Source: Cladobotryum mycophilum
Taxonomy: Eukaryota; Ascomycota; Sordariomycetes; Hypocreales; Hypocreaceae
Assembly: GCA_036429605.1 (NCBI GenBank)
Contig: JAVFKD010000004.1
Coordinates: forward strand, 4,154,001 to 4,218,000
Direction of reading: 5' to 3'
Length of the DNA: 64,000 nucleotides
The number at the start of each line of letters is the position of its first letter. Positions within the stretch are counted from its first letter, which is position 1. The translations under genes and the position numbers were made by a program. Of the stretch, positions 21,697 to 33,700 are shown one piece after another. The notes under the pieces are model-generated. The model was given only the letters and a program-made list of their open reading frames with translations, ran no database searches and was not told the DNA's origin.

Positions 21697-23713
21697 AGCG
21701 CGTGGTCACGAGGGCAGTTGGATGTTTATGGAGCGTTTTTATATAGTATGGGAATTGGAGGATCAGCGAATGTGATTGTACAGAAATAGGATGAATGAAT
21801 GAATTGAATCATGTTTACTTTTCGGGCTACGAGAGATGGATCCATCCTGTGTCATGACTGAGCCACTTGGATCGAATCTGACGGGCGAGGCTTACTCGTA
21901 GAACACAGCAAGCGATTGATTGATTGAGTGAGTGTACGTAAATAGCCTGCATGAGGTTCACATATTGGCTGTGAGATACGGATATCTTAGAGGGAGGCAA
22001 CCAATGGTGGCTCAAGGTGTGTGATGTGGGACAGAGGATGACGAGTCGTCTGGCGGAGGGGCCTCGGCTCGCCAACGAACCTGCAGGATCGTATCGTACT
22101 TGTGCGTATCGTGTACAGCAAACACGTTTTTTTGTGAGGTATATATGTGATGTACTGCGTTGTCATAATGGCGGTGCAGTGTAGTGCAGTGCAGTGCAGA
22201 AGTGGTTCTGCCAAGTTATGCATGTTACGTACCAAGTTCTACTACTCCGTACGGAGAGTAACAAAGTCCGTAGCACATACAAACAAGTAGGTTGGGCTTT
22301 GAGAGTGTCTGTTTTTTGACTGTCTCTCTTTTTTTTTTGCCGCCAAGAAGGATTTGTTCTAGTAGAAGTAGTAGAGGGGCCGTGATGGGTCGGGAGGCCG
22401 TAGATGGATGTGTGATTCGAGATGGGGGGTCAGTGGGGATGGAGTCGGCATGTTCGGCAAGGGTTGTTTCTTGGCGCTTGTACAAGGAATTTTTATTTGT
22501 TAGATCTGGAGATGGTTTATAGAGGTAGCATGTGTGTTGCTTTGGAGGGTTGGGAGTTGGTTGGGAGGGGGTTGTTTGAGACACTGTGGATGGTGGGTGT
22601 TCCGGAGCATCCGTGGAATGGAGGGAAGAAGAAGAAGAAGACGATGATGCAGTTGGAAGATGTTTTACAGAGTATTATGAGCTATGGAATGGAGGAGGCG
22701 TAACTTGACGTAGATACTTGTAGGATTCAGTATGGGCAGCGGTGAGTAACGAGTTTGGTCCTTTATTGTCATCATCTCCAAGACGGCTGTCACGTCACAA
22801 GGCATACTTTCTACACTCACCTGTTGATCCAAGCACGGGTACCAGCACGGGTACCAGCACACGGGGGTTTATCAAGGCGCCCAACTCTGGCAGTAGCCGA
22901 AAACACGCGTTTGTCTTGAATACTTGCATACATTGGTAACAAAACTCTTGGTGCGTAAGAGCAGGTGGTATTGGAAACAGATATGAGACTCCACCTGAAT
23001 TTCATAGCGTTTCATTTGAACAAACGAGTTTCTGTATGTACGGAGTAGCAGCAGCAGCTAGAAGAGAGAGAGCAGAAAACGCGCTTATACCAAAAGGGGC
23101 AAAGTTAAGTCATTCTGTCGTGAAATTTCCCCTTTTGGGCATATTCGTGCAGAAAGAGTTTTGGGCTGGCCGGGTCGTTCCATTGTTTGTTTGTGTGAGC
23201 CCTCTCAGCCCCCCCCGTCTCCCTCTCCCTCTCCCTCCCCCTGGATACAGGTACTACTGGACCCTGAAGATGACAATGAGCAACCTGGACGCGGATCTCA
23301 TCATGGTCGCGCTTAATGTCGAGCAAAGAGTCAGTACTATACTACAAGTGTTAAGAAGGGAAATAAGCTGATGACGGGGGTAGGCCGCGCCTTTCAAGCT
23401 TCTTTTTGTTATTTGCACTTGTTACTTCTAATTAGAAGAGCTGAAATGCAGGAAAATGCCCCAGATGAAGGTTTTGGGTGCTTACAAGTACATACATACA
23501 TTGGAGAAAAAAACACTGCCTCACAGCCATGATGCAACAGATGGATCTGATGGGGGGGGGGAGGATGGACCGGGGGCACCCACATGCAACCACCCCCTAC
23601 AAGTAGGTTCTCCGTCTCTCGGTTGTCCGGGTGCCTGCAAATGTCCGTTTTCCTACTCTTGTAGTCGGGCTACTTTCTTTTACCTGTAACAGTAGAAAAA
23701 CCGACAGAGGGTG

Positions 23714-23740
23714 GCAGCAGCAGCAGCAGCAGCAGCAGCA
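23714..23740. repeat. (CAG)n trinucleotide repeat
   Basis: About nine CAG/GCA units in non-coding DNA. Confidence 0.95.
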
Positions 23741-23794
23741 CAGGGCAAGACGGGGCAAAAAGAGAAATTCGTCACAGGGTTACACTGTCAAGGA

Positions 23795-23828
23795 CCCTTG
23801 GAACCCTTGGAACCCTTGGAACCCTTGG
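23795..23828. repeat. 9-bp tandem repeat, unit CCCTTGGAA
   Basis: Nearly four perfect head-to-tail copies of the unit in intergenic DNA. Confidence 0.95.
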
Positions 23829-24931
23829 CATGGGGTCTTTTTCGGGTTACAAGTAATACAATTAATAAAATAAAATAAAAAATCACTTGTACCATTCAAC
23901 CAGATGCTTTTCTGCATGTTGGGTCTACCTCTCATTTCCCTTTTCCTCTCAGTTCATATGTACTTGTAGTAATAGTAATAATAATACCTAGTAATAGTAC
24001 TCAGTAGTGTTCTGCCGTTCCCGCCCTTCCGCCCTCCTCTTCCTCCTCCTCCTCCGCCCCTTCGGGACGAGATGCCGAGTTGGTATAAGCACTTGTTTTA
24101 GATGCGCCCAAGCCTTTATTCCTTTAATCGTCAGTCCCAGTCACACCCAGTCAGTGCATTCATTGGCATTGGCAACGGATTGGATTGATTATCCGCAGTT
24201 GGGCGGATTTCGTTTTATTCTTAGTGTCTCCCCCAAGCATTGCACTGCACTGCACTGACTGAGCCACCCGCCAAGTTGGAACCCCCCAGCCTTTCAAACG
24301 GATGTTGCATTACCTTACAATGGAGGTCCTGGTGAAGAGAAACGGAAAATAAAATCCTTTATAATGATCCAAGGCATCCGCCCCCTTGTGAGATGTACTT
24401 GTAGTTTGGTCGATACTAGTACTTGCTGATATCATATCTTCATACCTTCAAGGCTGTTACTGTTACTCACTCACTGCTCTCGGGCGCTGCATCATTGTCA
24501 TCCATTATCCCTTTGATCGGGTTCCATCATTCATAAGAAGAAGAGCTGGGGGGTCACTTCATCCGTCCGTCAAAGCTGACCTTGTTAATAAACGACGAAC
24601 GTCTTGGCGCTTTATCATCCATCGTCTTACCTTATCCAGCCCATCCCATCCCATCCCTCTCATACATAATCACACAACACATCCATACATAACTTCTCTC
24701 CACTGCTCAATCTTCATTTCCCGACAAAACCTTTTAGGGGTCTTTTTCTTTCTCACTTTCTCTCACACACACACACTCTCTCTCTCTCTCTCTTGGCCAA
24801 GACTCCCTATTTTTTTTCTTCCTTTTTTTTGGGGGCTGTCTCTTTTTTTTTTTTTTGTCTCTCTTAATTGCCTTCTACTTCGTTTACACTCATTTCCTCC
24901 CGACGACGACAAAACGTTTATTTTTCCAACC

Positions 24932-27228
24932 ATGAGCCGCCACTTAACCGTGCTGCTCGCGGCGGCGTCGCTATTGGCGCCTACAGGGGCTTCTGCAGGT
25001 ACGATTTTATAGTGAACGCCCATTTGATTCATTCAGTGCATCGCTTCCCCAGTGCAACTCCATTCAGGCACACATTTTAATCATTCATCCATGCAACTCT
25101 TGTCCAAAGCACCATTATTGTCATCGCAATCACCACCACCACCACCACCACCATCACCATCACCATCACCACTACCACAACCACTACAATATTCTTTTTA
25201 TGCTTCCATTGCATAATTCCCCCATTGCACGAAATCAATTGACACCATAACCCCCAAACTCTCAAAACTGACGTCACTCCTCTCCAGTCCCCCATGATTT
25301 CGCCGTCGACAATGAGCTCATCTACTCCTCCTCCTCTTCCCTCGAGTCGCGCGCAACAGATCAGTCGCCAAAGGGCTACGTCCCCTCCGCCGTCACCTGT
25401 CCCACAGACCGTCCCAAGATTCGCCTGGGCTCTACCCTGAGTCCCCAGGAGCTGGAATGGCTCCCCCGCCGCCGCACCAACACCGTCTCCCCCATCCGCG
25501 ACTTTCTCAAGCGCGCCGCCATCCCCAACTTCGACAGCGACACCTACCTCGCCAATGTCGACAAGGACACCACTGCCCTGCCCAACATCGGCATCGCCAT
25601 CTCGGGCGGCGGTTACCGTGCCATGCTGAACGGCGCCGGCGCCATTGCTGCCTGGGATGACCGATCGCCGGGAAGCACGAGCAAGGGCAACTTGGGCGGT
25701 TTGCTGCAGAGCGCAACCTATATTTCTGGTCTGTCCGGAGGCAATTGGCTCGTGGGCAGCATCTACACAAACAACTTTACCACAATACAAGACGCCGTCA
25801 ACTCTCACGTCATCTGGAACTTTCAGGATTCCATTCTAAAGGGTAGGTTTGGATACGGTACAACTTGAGGAGCATCATGACTGACAAATGATTCCAGGTC
25901 CTGATCAGTACAGCCTTCTCAGCTACTACAACGAAGTCTTTGATGCCATCAGCGACAAGGACAAGGCCGGATACGATCGTTCCATCACCGACTACTGGGG
26001 TCGCATGCTCTCCTTCCAGCTCATCAACGCTACCAACGGCGGCCCTGGCTTCACCTTTTCCTCCATCGCTCAGGATCCCGACTTTGCCCAGGCCAAGACG
26101 CCTCTCCCCTTTTCCGTCGCCGATGGTCGTGCTCCCGGCCAGGTCATCATCTCGTCCAACTCGACCGTCTTCGACTTCAACCCCTGGGAGATGGGCTCTT
26201 CCGACCCCTCGCTCAACGGCTACGTGCCCCTCAAGTACGTCGGCTCAAAGTTCAGCAATGGCTCCCTCCCCTCCAACGAGTCTTGCATTGTCGGCTTTGA
26301 CAACGCTGGTTTCGTCATGGGCACATCCAGCTCTCTGTTCAACCAGATTATCCTCTACCTCAAGGACGACAAGAACCAATATGTTCCCAAGGGCATCCCC
26401 GACTTTGTCGTCAAGCTCATCGCCGGCATCTTCACCACCCTCGGCAAGGATAACAACGACATCGCCGACTGGACGCCCAACCCCTTCAAGGGCTGGAACC
26501 CCAGCAACAACCCCGGCGCCGGCTCCAACCGACTGACGCTCGTCGACGGCGGCGAGGACTTGCAAAACGTTCCCTACCACCCTCACCTTCTCCAGCAGCG
26601 AAAGGTCGATGTCGTCTTCTCCGTCGACTCCTCTGCCGACACCAACTACGCCTGGCCCGACGGTGCCTCGGCCATTGCCACCTACGAGCGAGCCATTGAG
26701 AAGATTTCCAACGGCACCGGCTTCCCCTACGTCCCCGGCAAGAACACGTTCCTCAACCTCGGCCTCAACACCAAGCCCGTTTTCTTTGGCTGCAACTCGA
26801 CCAACACCACCGGCGAGTCGCCCCTCATCGTCTACCTCCCCAACTACCCTTACCTCTACCACTCCAACATCTCCACCTTCCAGATGACCATCGAAGAGGC
26901 CGAGCGAAACGCCATCATCTCCAACGGCTGGGCCGTCGCCACCCAAGCCAACAGCACCCGCGACGCCCAGTGGCCCGTTTGCGTCGGCTGCGCCATGCTG
27001 GCCCGCAGCTTTGAGCGCACCAGGACCCCGGTCCCCGACGCCTGCAACAAGTGCTTCAACCAATACTGCTGGAACGGCACCCTCGCCGAGGAAACCCCCG
27101 CGCCCTACGACCCCCCGTTCTTTAGCCAGCCCATCAAGACGGAGGCTAACAGTGCCGTGCGCTTTGCCGGCAGCGCAGTTGCAGCTACCGCCTTTGCCGC
27201 CGTTGTTGGTACCATCTTGGCTCTATAG
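24932..27228 (+). CDS. Lysophospholipase / phospholipase B, GPI-anchored type
   Basis: Hydrolyses acyl chains of (lyso)phospholipids outside the plasma membrane. Exons 24932-24998, 25288-25842 and 25898-27228 give about 650 residues. Exon 1 is almost only a signal peptide (MSRHLTVLLAAASLLAP..., cleavage after an Ala). Mature part: GGGYRAML with the catalytic Arg (25602-25619), GLSGGNW with the nucleophile Ser (codon 25734-25736), and VDGGEDLQNVP with the catalytic Asp (codon 26545-26547). These are the Arg/Ser/Asp elements of the PLB/cPLA2 catalytic domain. Many NxS/T sites are present. The last 24 residues are hydrophobic after small residues, as in a GPI-anchor signal. Intron 1 (24999-25287) carries a CAC-rich microsatellite; intron 2 (25843-25897) has a CTGAC branch. 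Convergent with the oxidoreductase at 27965. Confidence 0.93.
25131..25183. repeat. CAC/ACC-rich microsatellite in PLB intron 1
   Basis: CAC units with interspersed CAT and CTA variants inside the first intron of the phospholipase gene. Confidence 0.9.
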
Positions 27229-27964
27229 AATGTTTTTTTTTGGTTGAGTAATAGTACGAATGAGGACATGTAGAAATTGGGGAAAATAGGGGAGGCAGTC
27301 CGTCATTGCATTGTTTATAGACGGTGGGTTTTGGGTGGTGAAAACCTTTATGCCATCTTTGTATGTATGGGATGAAGTTTCTTTTCTTTTTTAGATCATA
27401 ATATCAAGCTTCAAACTCATGAGGAATGTAGTGTAATGTGTAACATGTATGGAGAAGATATATGTAGTGTTGTGTTTTTTGTACATGTTGGAATCCACGT
27501 ATCTGAAATGTGTATCTGAATATTTGATGTCTGATTGTCCTCGTATACTCATTATAAAACACAAGAACTAATAGATTACACCGTATTAGATATGTTCCAT
27601 TTGATGCCATGACTTTTTTGTAGCATAGCAAAGGCACACAATGACAGAGCGTTCCAAATGCAGAGTCAAAGTCGAGATTAGGCAGTCAATCTTGACTTGG
27701 ACCGTACATTTGGAGCTTTCCGTCGTTGTATGCCTTCATCATACCACTATTACTATTCCTAGGGTATTCAAAACTTCATATCCTTCATCTTTCAACCTTG
27801 GGAAGTTTGTCCTCTCTTGTCCCAAATGTCCCAAATGTCCCTTGAATTCCTTTTTTCTTTTTCTCTTTTTCTTTTTTTCTTTTTTTCTTCTTCTGCTCTT
27901 TTTTTCTCTCTTTTCCCCTTTTCTCCAAATCCTATCCCAAAATCCCTTATTTTTTTCATATTAA
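27229..27964. other. Convergent intergenic region
   Basis: Shared 3' space of two convergent genes. It is T-rich on the + strand near 27850-27960, matching an A-rich or U-rich 3' UTR zone of either gene. No gene seen. Confidence 0.6.
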
Positions 27965-29098
27965 TTAAAACGTAACGTCCTTGCCCGTCTTGGCACTCTC
28001 AATCACTCCCTCGATAATCCTCAGCACATCCCTCGCCTCCTCCGCCTTGACGGGCACGTCGGCCTCCTTACCGCTCACCACCGCCTCCCCGAACTTGCGG
28101 TAAAACGTGCGGTACGTCTCGGCCTCTAGCTGGGGGATGGGGGCGGCGACGGGCTTGTCCTGGGCGTCGAGCACGACGAGGGACATGCCCTCCTGGTCGA
28201 GGACGCCGAAGCCGTCGGCCGTGGGGGCGAGGCCGGCCTTGAGTTGGTCTTCTTGCGGGTCGAGGCCGAGGGAGCGGAAGGAGCCCTTGTTGCCGCGGAC
28301 CCAGAAGCGTGGCTGGTTGAGCTCGACGCTCTGCTGGCTGATGCGCACATGGACCAGCAGACCATCCGGGTAGACGAGCTCCGCGGCCACGGCGTCCGGG
28401 TTCTCAAAGTCGTCCTTGCCCTCGCGCTGGGAGAGCAGACGGCCCCGCACAGCCTGGGGCAGGCCAAAGAGCACGTACGCCTGGTCGAGCAGGTGGGCGC
28501 CCAGGTCGAAGAGGGCGCTGCCCCCTTGGCGATGGGCAGCTGTCCCTTCCAGTTCGTCGCGGCCACGGCCTTGAAGCGGTCAAAGTGCGTGTTAAAGTCC
28601 AGCACGCTGCCGAGGGTGCCGGCGGAGATGAGGTGCCTGACCAGCAGGAAATCCGCGTCCCACCTGCGGTTCTGGTACACGCAGATGAGCTTCCCCTTCT
28701 CCCTTGCGATCTCGACCAGCACGCCCGCCTCGGCCGACGTGGGCACAAAGGGCTTCTCGGTCAGCACGTGCTTGCCCGCCTCGAGGGCGGCCTTTGTGAG
28801 CTCAAAGTGGGAGTCCGGCGTGGAGGTGATGACGACGACGTCGACCTCTGGGTCGGCGAGGAGGTCGGCCGCGGAGGTAAAGTGCTTGAGTTTGGGGTAG
28901 TCCTGGGGCGCGGAGTTGCCCGGCTGGGGGAGCGCTGGACGATGGAGTGGAGGGCGAGGTGGGGGTTGTGGTGATGAAGGGGATGTGGAAGATTTTGGCG
29001 GACATGCTGGTGGGCTGTTAGTTGTGGTTTTTATATGGGGGTGAGGATGTTGCTTACCCGTATCCGATGACGCCTACGTTGAAGGTTTTGCTGGCCAT
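27965..29098 (-). CDS. Gfo/Idh/MocA-family NAD(P)-dependent oxidoreductase, three frame breaks
   Basis: Predicted cytosolic dehydrogenase; substrate unknown (the family acts mainly on sugars and polyols). Exon 1 starts at 29098 (MASKTFNVGVIGYG). An intron at 29007-29057 is followed by MSAKIFHIPFI, completing the Rossmann glycine motif across the splice. Then come a DVVVITSTPDSHFE strand, the family's EKP motif (TEKPF, near 28755), YQNRRWDADF, and the C-terminal sheet domain to the stop at 27965. The conserved frame breaks three times, at G run 28961-28965, G run 28926-28930 and C run 28521-28525 (plus-strand description). One more base in each run gives one continuous protein of about 360 residues with normal spacing, including a convincing SPQPGNSAPQDYP join. 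I take these as consensus errors; otherwise it is a pseudogene. Confidence 0.82.
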
Positions 29099-30639
29099 GA
29101 TGTGATGATGTTGATGATATGAGTATGAGGATGAGGATGAGGGGCAATGGAGGGGTTGAGGGGTTCAGAGATGAGATGAGATGAGATGAGATTGAGATGA
29201 AGTCAATGAGACCAAGTGAATGAGACAATATAAGGTATCAACAAGTGTTCAGATCAAAGAATGCAACTTGATCGTCTTTACTACGAATCTTTATATACCC
29301 ATCCATAGATCTTTTCCACCATCCAAAATCCCTTGCCCATGTCGTCACTCTTCATCAAATGAGGCAAATTGGCAACTCTCTCCGTTCTGACCCCACCTTC
29401 CCTACATACTGCCTACCTATTTCCCAGCACTCGTACTGCTTTAAAAATTTAATTCTTCCAGCAAAACTCCAATTGGGCCTTTGTTTGGCCCAATACCAGC
29501 CGTGGAATAGGCCCGACTGGCTACTCACTTCTGCGCCACCCATTTTGATAACCCATGTGTGTTGTGGCTTTATAAAAAAAAGCATTGGGCATCTTGGAGA
29601 ATTTTTTTTTACTTGAGATTTTACTTGAGATTTTTCCTTTGATTTGAGGGAAATACCCCAAGGAGAGAGAGGGTGACATTGATAAGCCAGCTGGCCGATT
29701 GACTCATTGACGTGCCGCCGTCGATTGGTTTCATGGTTCCCGATGCATGCCGTGGGTCTGGTAAGTACACTTAATGTTCCCCGTATTCATGGATATCTTT
29801 AGCATCGATACCCGTTCTTCTAGAAACGGGAAGAATATCCATCCATTACATGGTGGTGGTGGTGGTGATGGTGGATCCTCTCTTTATTTTTTGCAGGACG
29901 AGCATATCTTGAGATGTCCCACGTAAACTCCGTAAATAGTCCGTAATCAGTAATCTTGCCGTAATAAGATTGTATACGACGTATAAAATAGACAATGTAC
30001 AGCCCCGACAATGCTCTTGTTATTTATCAAGGTCCTCCTCACTCAAGAAACCTCAAGTGAGGAGAAGGCTTCAACTCAAGTCAGGTAGATCCTCACGACA
30101 AGTCCGGATCAAACAAATTATGTGCTTGAGAGCGAAAAAAAAAAAAAACAATTGAAAGGGGGGGAAAAAAGAAAGATTTGATTACATTGCTTCTTTCTAC
30201 ACGAAAATTCACCTAATCCATCACATCTTTCCATCTACTCGATCCCTTCATCTCCATACGTACTACCCAAGTAGACGCCTCGAGACAATCACCTACCCTA
30301 TCAACCAAATTGTCTCCTTGAGAAGCTGGACTACTTTATTATCACCAAGGCTAAGAAATAAGTAAATATACAAACTGCATTGATGGATGTATATATACCT
30401 CTAGTGATGTACATGCGAATATTCTATTCATCCGGTCAATATTTATTTGGCAAGCCTCCCAACTTTGACGAAGAAACTATTACTCCAACACCACCCACAA
30501 CCACAAAACAAACAAAATCATTACACTTCAATAACAGCTACCAATCCACTCACCCATCAAGCCGCAACAAGAAAGAAAAAAGAAAGAAAAAAGAAAAAGA
30601 AAAAGAAAACACAGACACAAGTGAAAAAGACAAAAAGAC
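29099..30639. other. Intergenic, nothing recognised
   Basis: Contains GAGAT repeats near 29168-29195, a GGT/GAT repeat at 29850-29875, several ACTCCGTA-like half motifs near 29926-29960, and A-rich tracts near 30135 and 30570-30610. No gene. Confidence 0.6.
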
Positions 30640-30710
30640 AGGTTCTAGGGGAGTCGAACCCTCGCTGGCGGAATCAAAATCCGCAGTCATAACCGTTAGA
30701 CCATAGAACC
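30640..30710 (-). tRNA. tRNA-Gln (anticodon UUG)
   Basis: On the minus strand the acceptor GGTTCTA pairs with TAGAACC. The A box is TGGTCTAACGG, the anticodon arm is GCGGA-TTTTGAT-TCCGC with TTG at 34-36, and the B box is GGTTCGACTCC. No intron. The 3' side of the T stem appears one base short (CCCC where five are needed to pair with GAGGG), giving about 71 instead of 72 bases; see findings. Confidence 0.9.
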
Positions 30711-33700
30711 GCTTGAAGCCGGTGAGCCGGCTTCTATGTTGAGTGTCTGGTTACGTGAGACGCTGCGTGATAATACCACCCTATATAGCCACCAAAAGTC
30801 TGGTGGACACGAAAAAAAGATCGTCAGGGAGAAACATCGACGAGCAACGCAATCCGTACACTAGGAGAGTAGGTGAACAATAGTATTGAATATAGGAAAT
30901 TGAATGGCCGTAAAATTGACCCATAGCCCGATTAAACGAAAGCCTGTGAATAAGATAAGAGGCGAGAAGAGAAGGGGAGTAAAAAGCACAAAGTAAAAGG
31001 AAGGCAAAGTAGCTGCATCGAGAGACTCAACATCAAATGCAGCATCATACATAAATACTCACCTCTCATGGTCTTGAGTGCATCCGAGCTCTTTTCACCC
31101 AACTTTTCCTGCTGAAATGGTTTTACGAGTTGTAGATGTGACATGTTCTTCGCTACCTTTTCTCGTCTGGTTGATGGATTGGCATCAATATGCACCAACT
31201 TTTGCCTATCGAATGTGCCAGTGGCATGATCTCGCCATGGCCGAATATATCTTGTAAAAATGAACTTGACGAGAAAATAAGAACCTGATTAGAACGAAAG
31301 ACGATTCCAAATTCTACGAGATTACTACGACGATATGGGTAGGCGATGGAAACTTGAATAGGGATACCTATAGTCACAAGTGAAAAATCGTCCTCTTAAT
31401 ACACAACATTGGTTTCACGATGAAGCAGGAGCCAAGTCAAACCTGATCAAGCAACAAGATGCAAACTTCGCATCAAGTTACTCCCGAAGCCCTTACCCAT
31501 CCCGCCAATGCCAAATCTCATGACTATCCGCAATCTGCGTAGGGTTAAAGTGACAACGTTCCCCAGCAGCCAGATGAAGAAACTTGATCTCAATATCGTC
31601 TGGACCAATTCAGTTTCTCGCCCAGACTAGTAGCAGCATCCCCAAAGTGTGTAGCCATGTTGAACTGAGCCAAACGCAGCATCAATGATGAAGCTAGCCA
31701 ACAACCCCGTCTATTCGTAGGTCGCCGTTAGGTAGCATCTTCGTCATTATGGGCGTCCTTTTTGCTTAGTCCAACAAAACACCAACATCTCCAGGTGAAG
31801 CTCTGACAGACAACCATCTCTAGACAATGTCCACCAGCTGAAAATATAGCAAACGAGGCAAACTGGCAGGGGCTGGGCTTAGGTATGCCAACTAGAGCCT
31901 GTCGCTGGAAGGAATGCAATATATCGATACGGCAGGGGAAATGGACTGCTTCGTTGTCGAGGATACCGCACCGGAAGCTGTCCAAGCTGTTCAGTGTTTC
32001 GAGGCTCGACTAAAGGAACAAAGTTGTTGGAGATGGGAGAGCGGGAGTGCCAAGGCACCATGACATTGATTCATCCATATATCGGTGGCTGGATAGTAAG
32101 TGATAGTCTGCGACTTGACTTGGAATGTTCAAGCATACACCTCGCAGCACGCACATCAAGGTAATGCCATTGGTCATCGACCATCAAGTGTAGCCAATCA
32201 TACCCAGAAGCCCAAGAATGACTTGGTGGAATGGCGGCGCGATCTCGTAATGCAGGTAAAAGGGTGGTTGGAGAAACTTGGCCGAATGAACACCCTTGGC
32301 GATGAAGTGCACCTCGTAAAGAAGCCTTCAAAACAGCGATTGACAGATGGTTTCCAGTATCTTAATCGGTGGCGTCCAACGGTGCATCGCCGTTTTCATG
32401 CATGATTACTTCTTCAATCATCAACTCTGCTCGTTATTTTCGTTTAAATGTTCAGCTGTGGCTTGCTAGTTTTCGCGGCCGGCAGCAGAGAGGCTAATCA
32501 AGCACAACCACCTTTCCTGTAACTCGGACAACGAAGGAGAGGCTGGTTTTGTGAAACGAAATCCGTCATCGTTACGTGAATTCGGACAGCGTGCAATCGA
32601 GTACTGGTCAACGTTGTGTTGTTCGAGGGAAACACCGGGCATGCCAGTTGTAATCGCTGCCGCCGTCGGCAGGGCGCAGTGGACATGATGACCACTCCAT
32701 GTCATCCATACAGATAGATGCACGTTGGTCCGAATAACGAGACAGCAGATGCAGCACATCAGGAGTCGATGAATTTCTTTGTTTGCGATCAGACATGAGC
32801 CATCTGACCGACTGCGTCCGAGGGCCATCTTCTGACACGCCAGCCAATGTCCAAGGACGTTTCAGTCCGGTTTATCGGTGTGGTTCATGCCTGCATCGAC
32901 CGCATATGATGTTATTTCGAAACATGTCTGGGAATTTTCCGTCAAAAGGCGTACATCATCAGGATCCAACTCCGTGTGATTTACATAGTAAGAGGGCAAG
33001 TTTGACCGGAGGAGTTGTGCAGCCCAGAAAACGGTATGCATCAAGTCCGTGCCTCTACATAAAAACAGTTGCCAAGTGCATTTATCAACCATGAGGTTCT
33101 GGACTTTCAATTTTCCATCGGGGACATGTCTGGTCTCGAATGTACCGAAACAGAACTCCCTGCTTCTTTGCTTCCAGAAACAGCATCTGCCCCGTGCGGT
33201 GAGATCTTGGCTTGGTGCCAAGAAAATCGGGAAAATCGCTTCCTCGGTCAAGTCAACAGCCCCAAGACTGAATGGTGCATTCAAAACTTAGTAGACATGT
33301 TGGCTATTATTTTCCTGCCATCTTCAGCGATCCTTACAACAAGTCACAAGTCCTCGTTTCTAAGAAAAGAACAAATGTTGACGAAACAGGGAATTGGAAT
33401 CCGTAGCTGGAGACACGGGTGCAGCGGAGGATGGCGCAGTAGCTCTGGTGGTGGGCAGGCATGAGTCGTTTCCACCAGGAGCAACGATGTAATAGCGGAA
33501 CGCTAATGTCATCGAAATTCAAGCCGAGCTTAGTTTCGGCATTCCCTGTATCACCAATGAGCTCCTGCAACTCTGACCACCCTTTTCGATAGTCCAGGCG
33601 ATGCAATCCAACTTGGCAACTTTTGTGGACAAGATGTGGTTCGGAAAGGAAACTGCTTGCGTGCGAGGACGATGCATTGCAGGGCTTTGCGGCCCAACGA

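Larger units (their letters stand above)
21697..24931. other. Long intergenic stretch; phospholipase B promoter and leader
   Basis: About 3.2 kb with no supportable gene. It contains TACTCCGTACGGAG at 22243-22256 and TACGGAGTA at 23039-23047, short GTGCA repeats near 22175-22198, a tandem ACGGGTACCAGC pair near 22835-22862, a (CAG)n tract, and a 9-bp tandem (both listed separately). The last 300 bases are a C/T-rich leader with AC and CT repeats (24764-24793) before the phospholipase start. Confidence 0.65.

Noticed and set aside
26245..27063. 272-codon antisense frame opposite phospholipase B
   Set aside because: Shadow of a GC3-rich gene; Gly/Val/Glu-rich with no domain.
33069..33464. 131-codon frame with protein-like segments
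   Set aside because: No homologous motif, no intron logic, and competing frames on the other strand of similar length.
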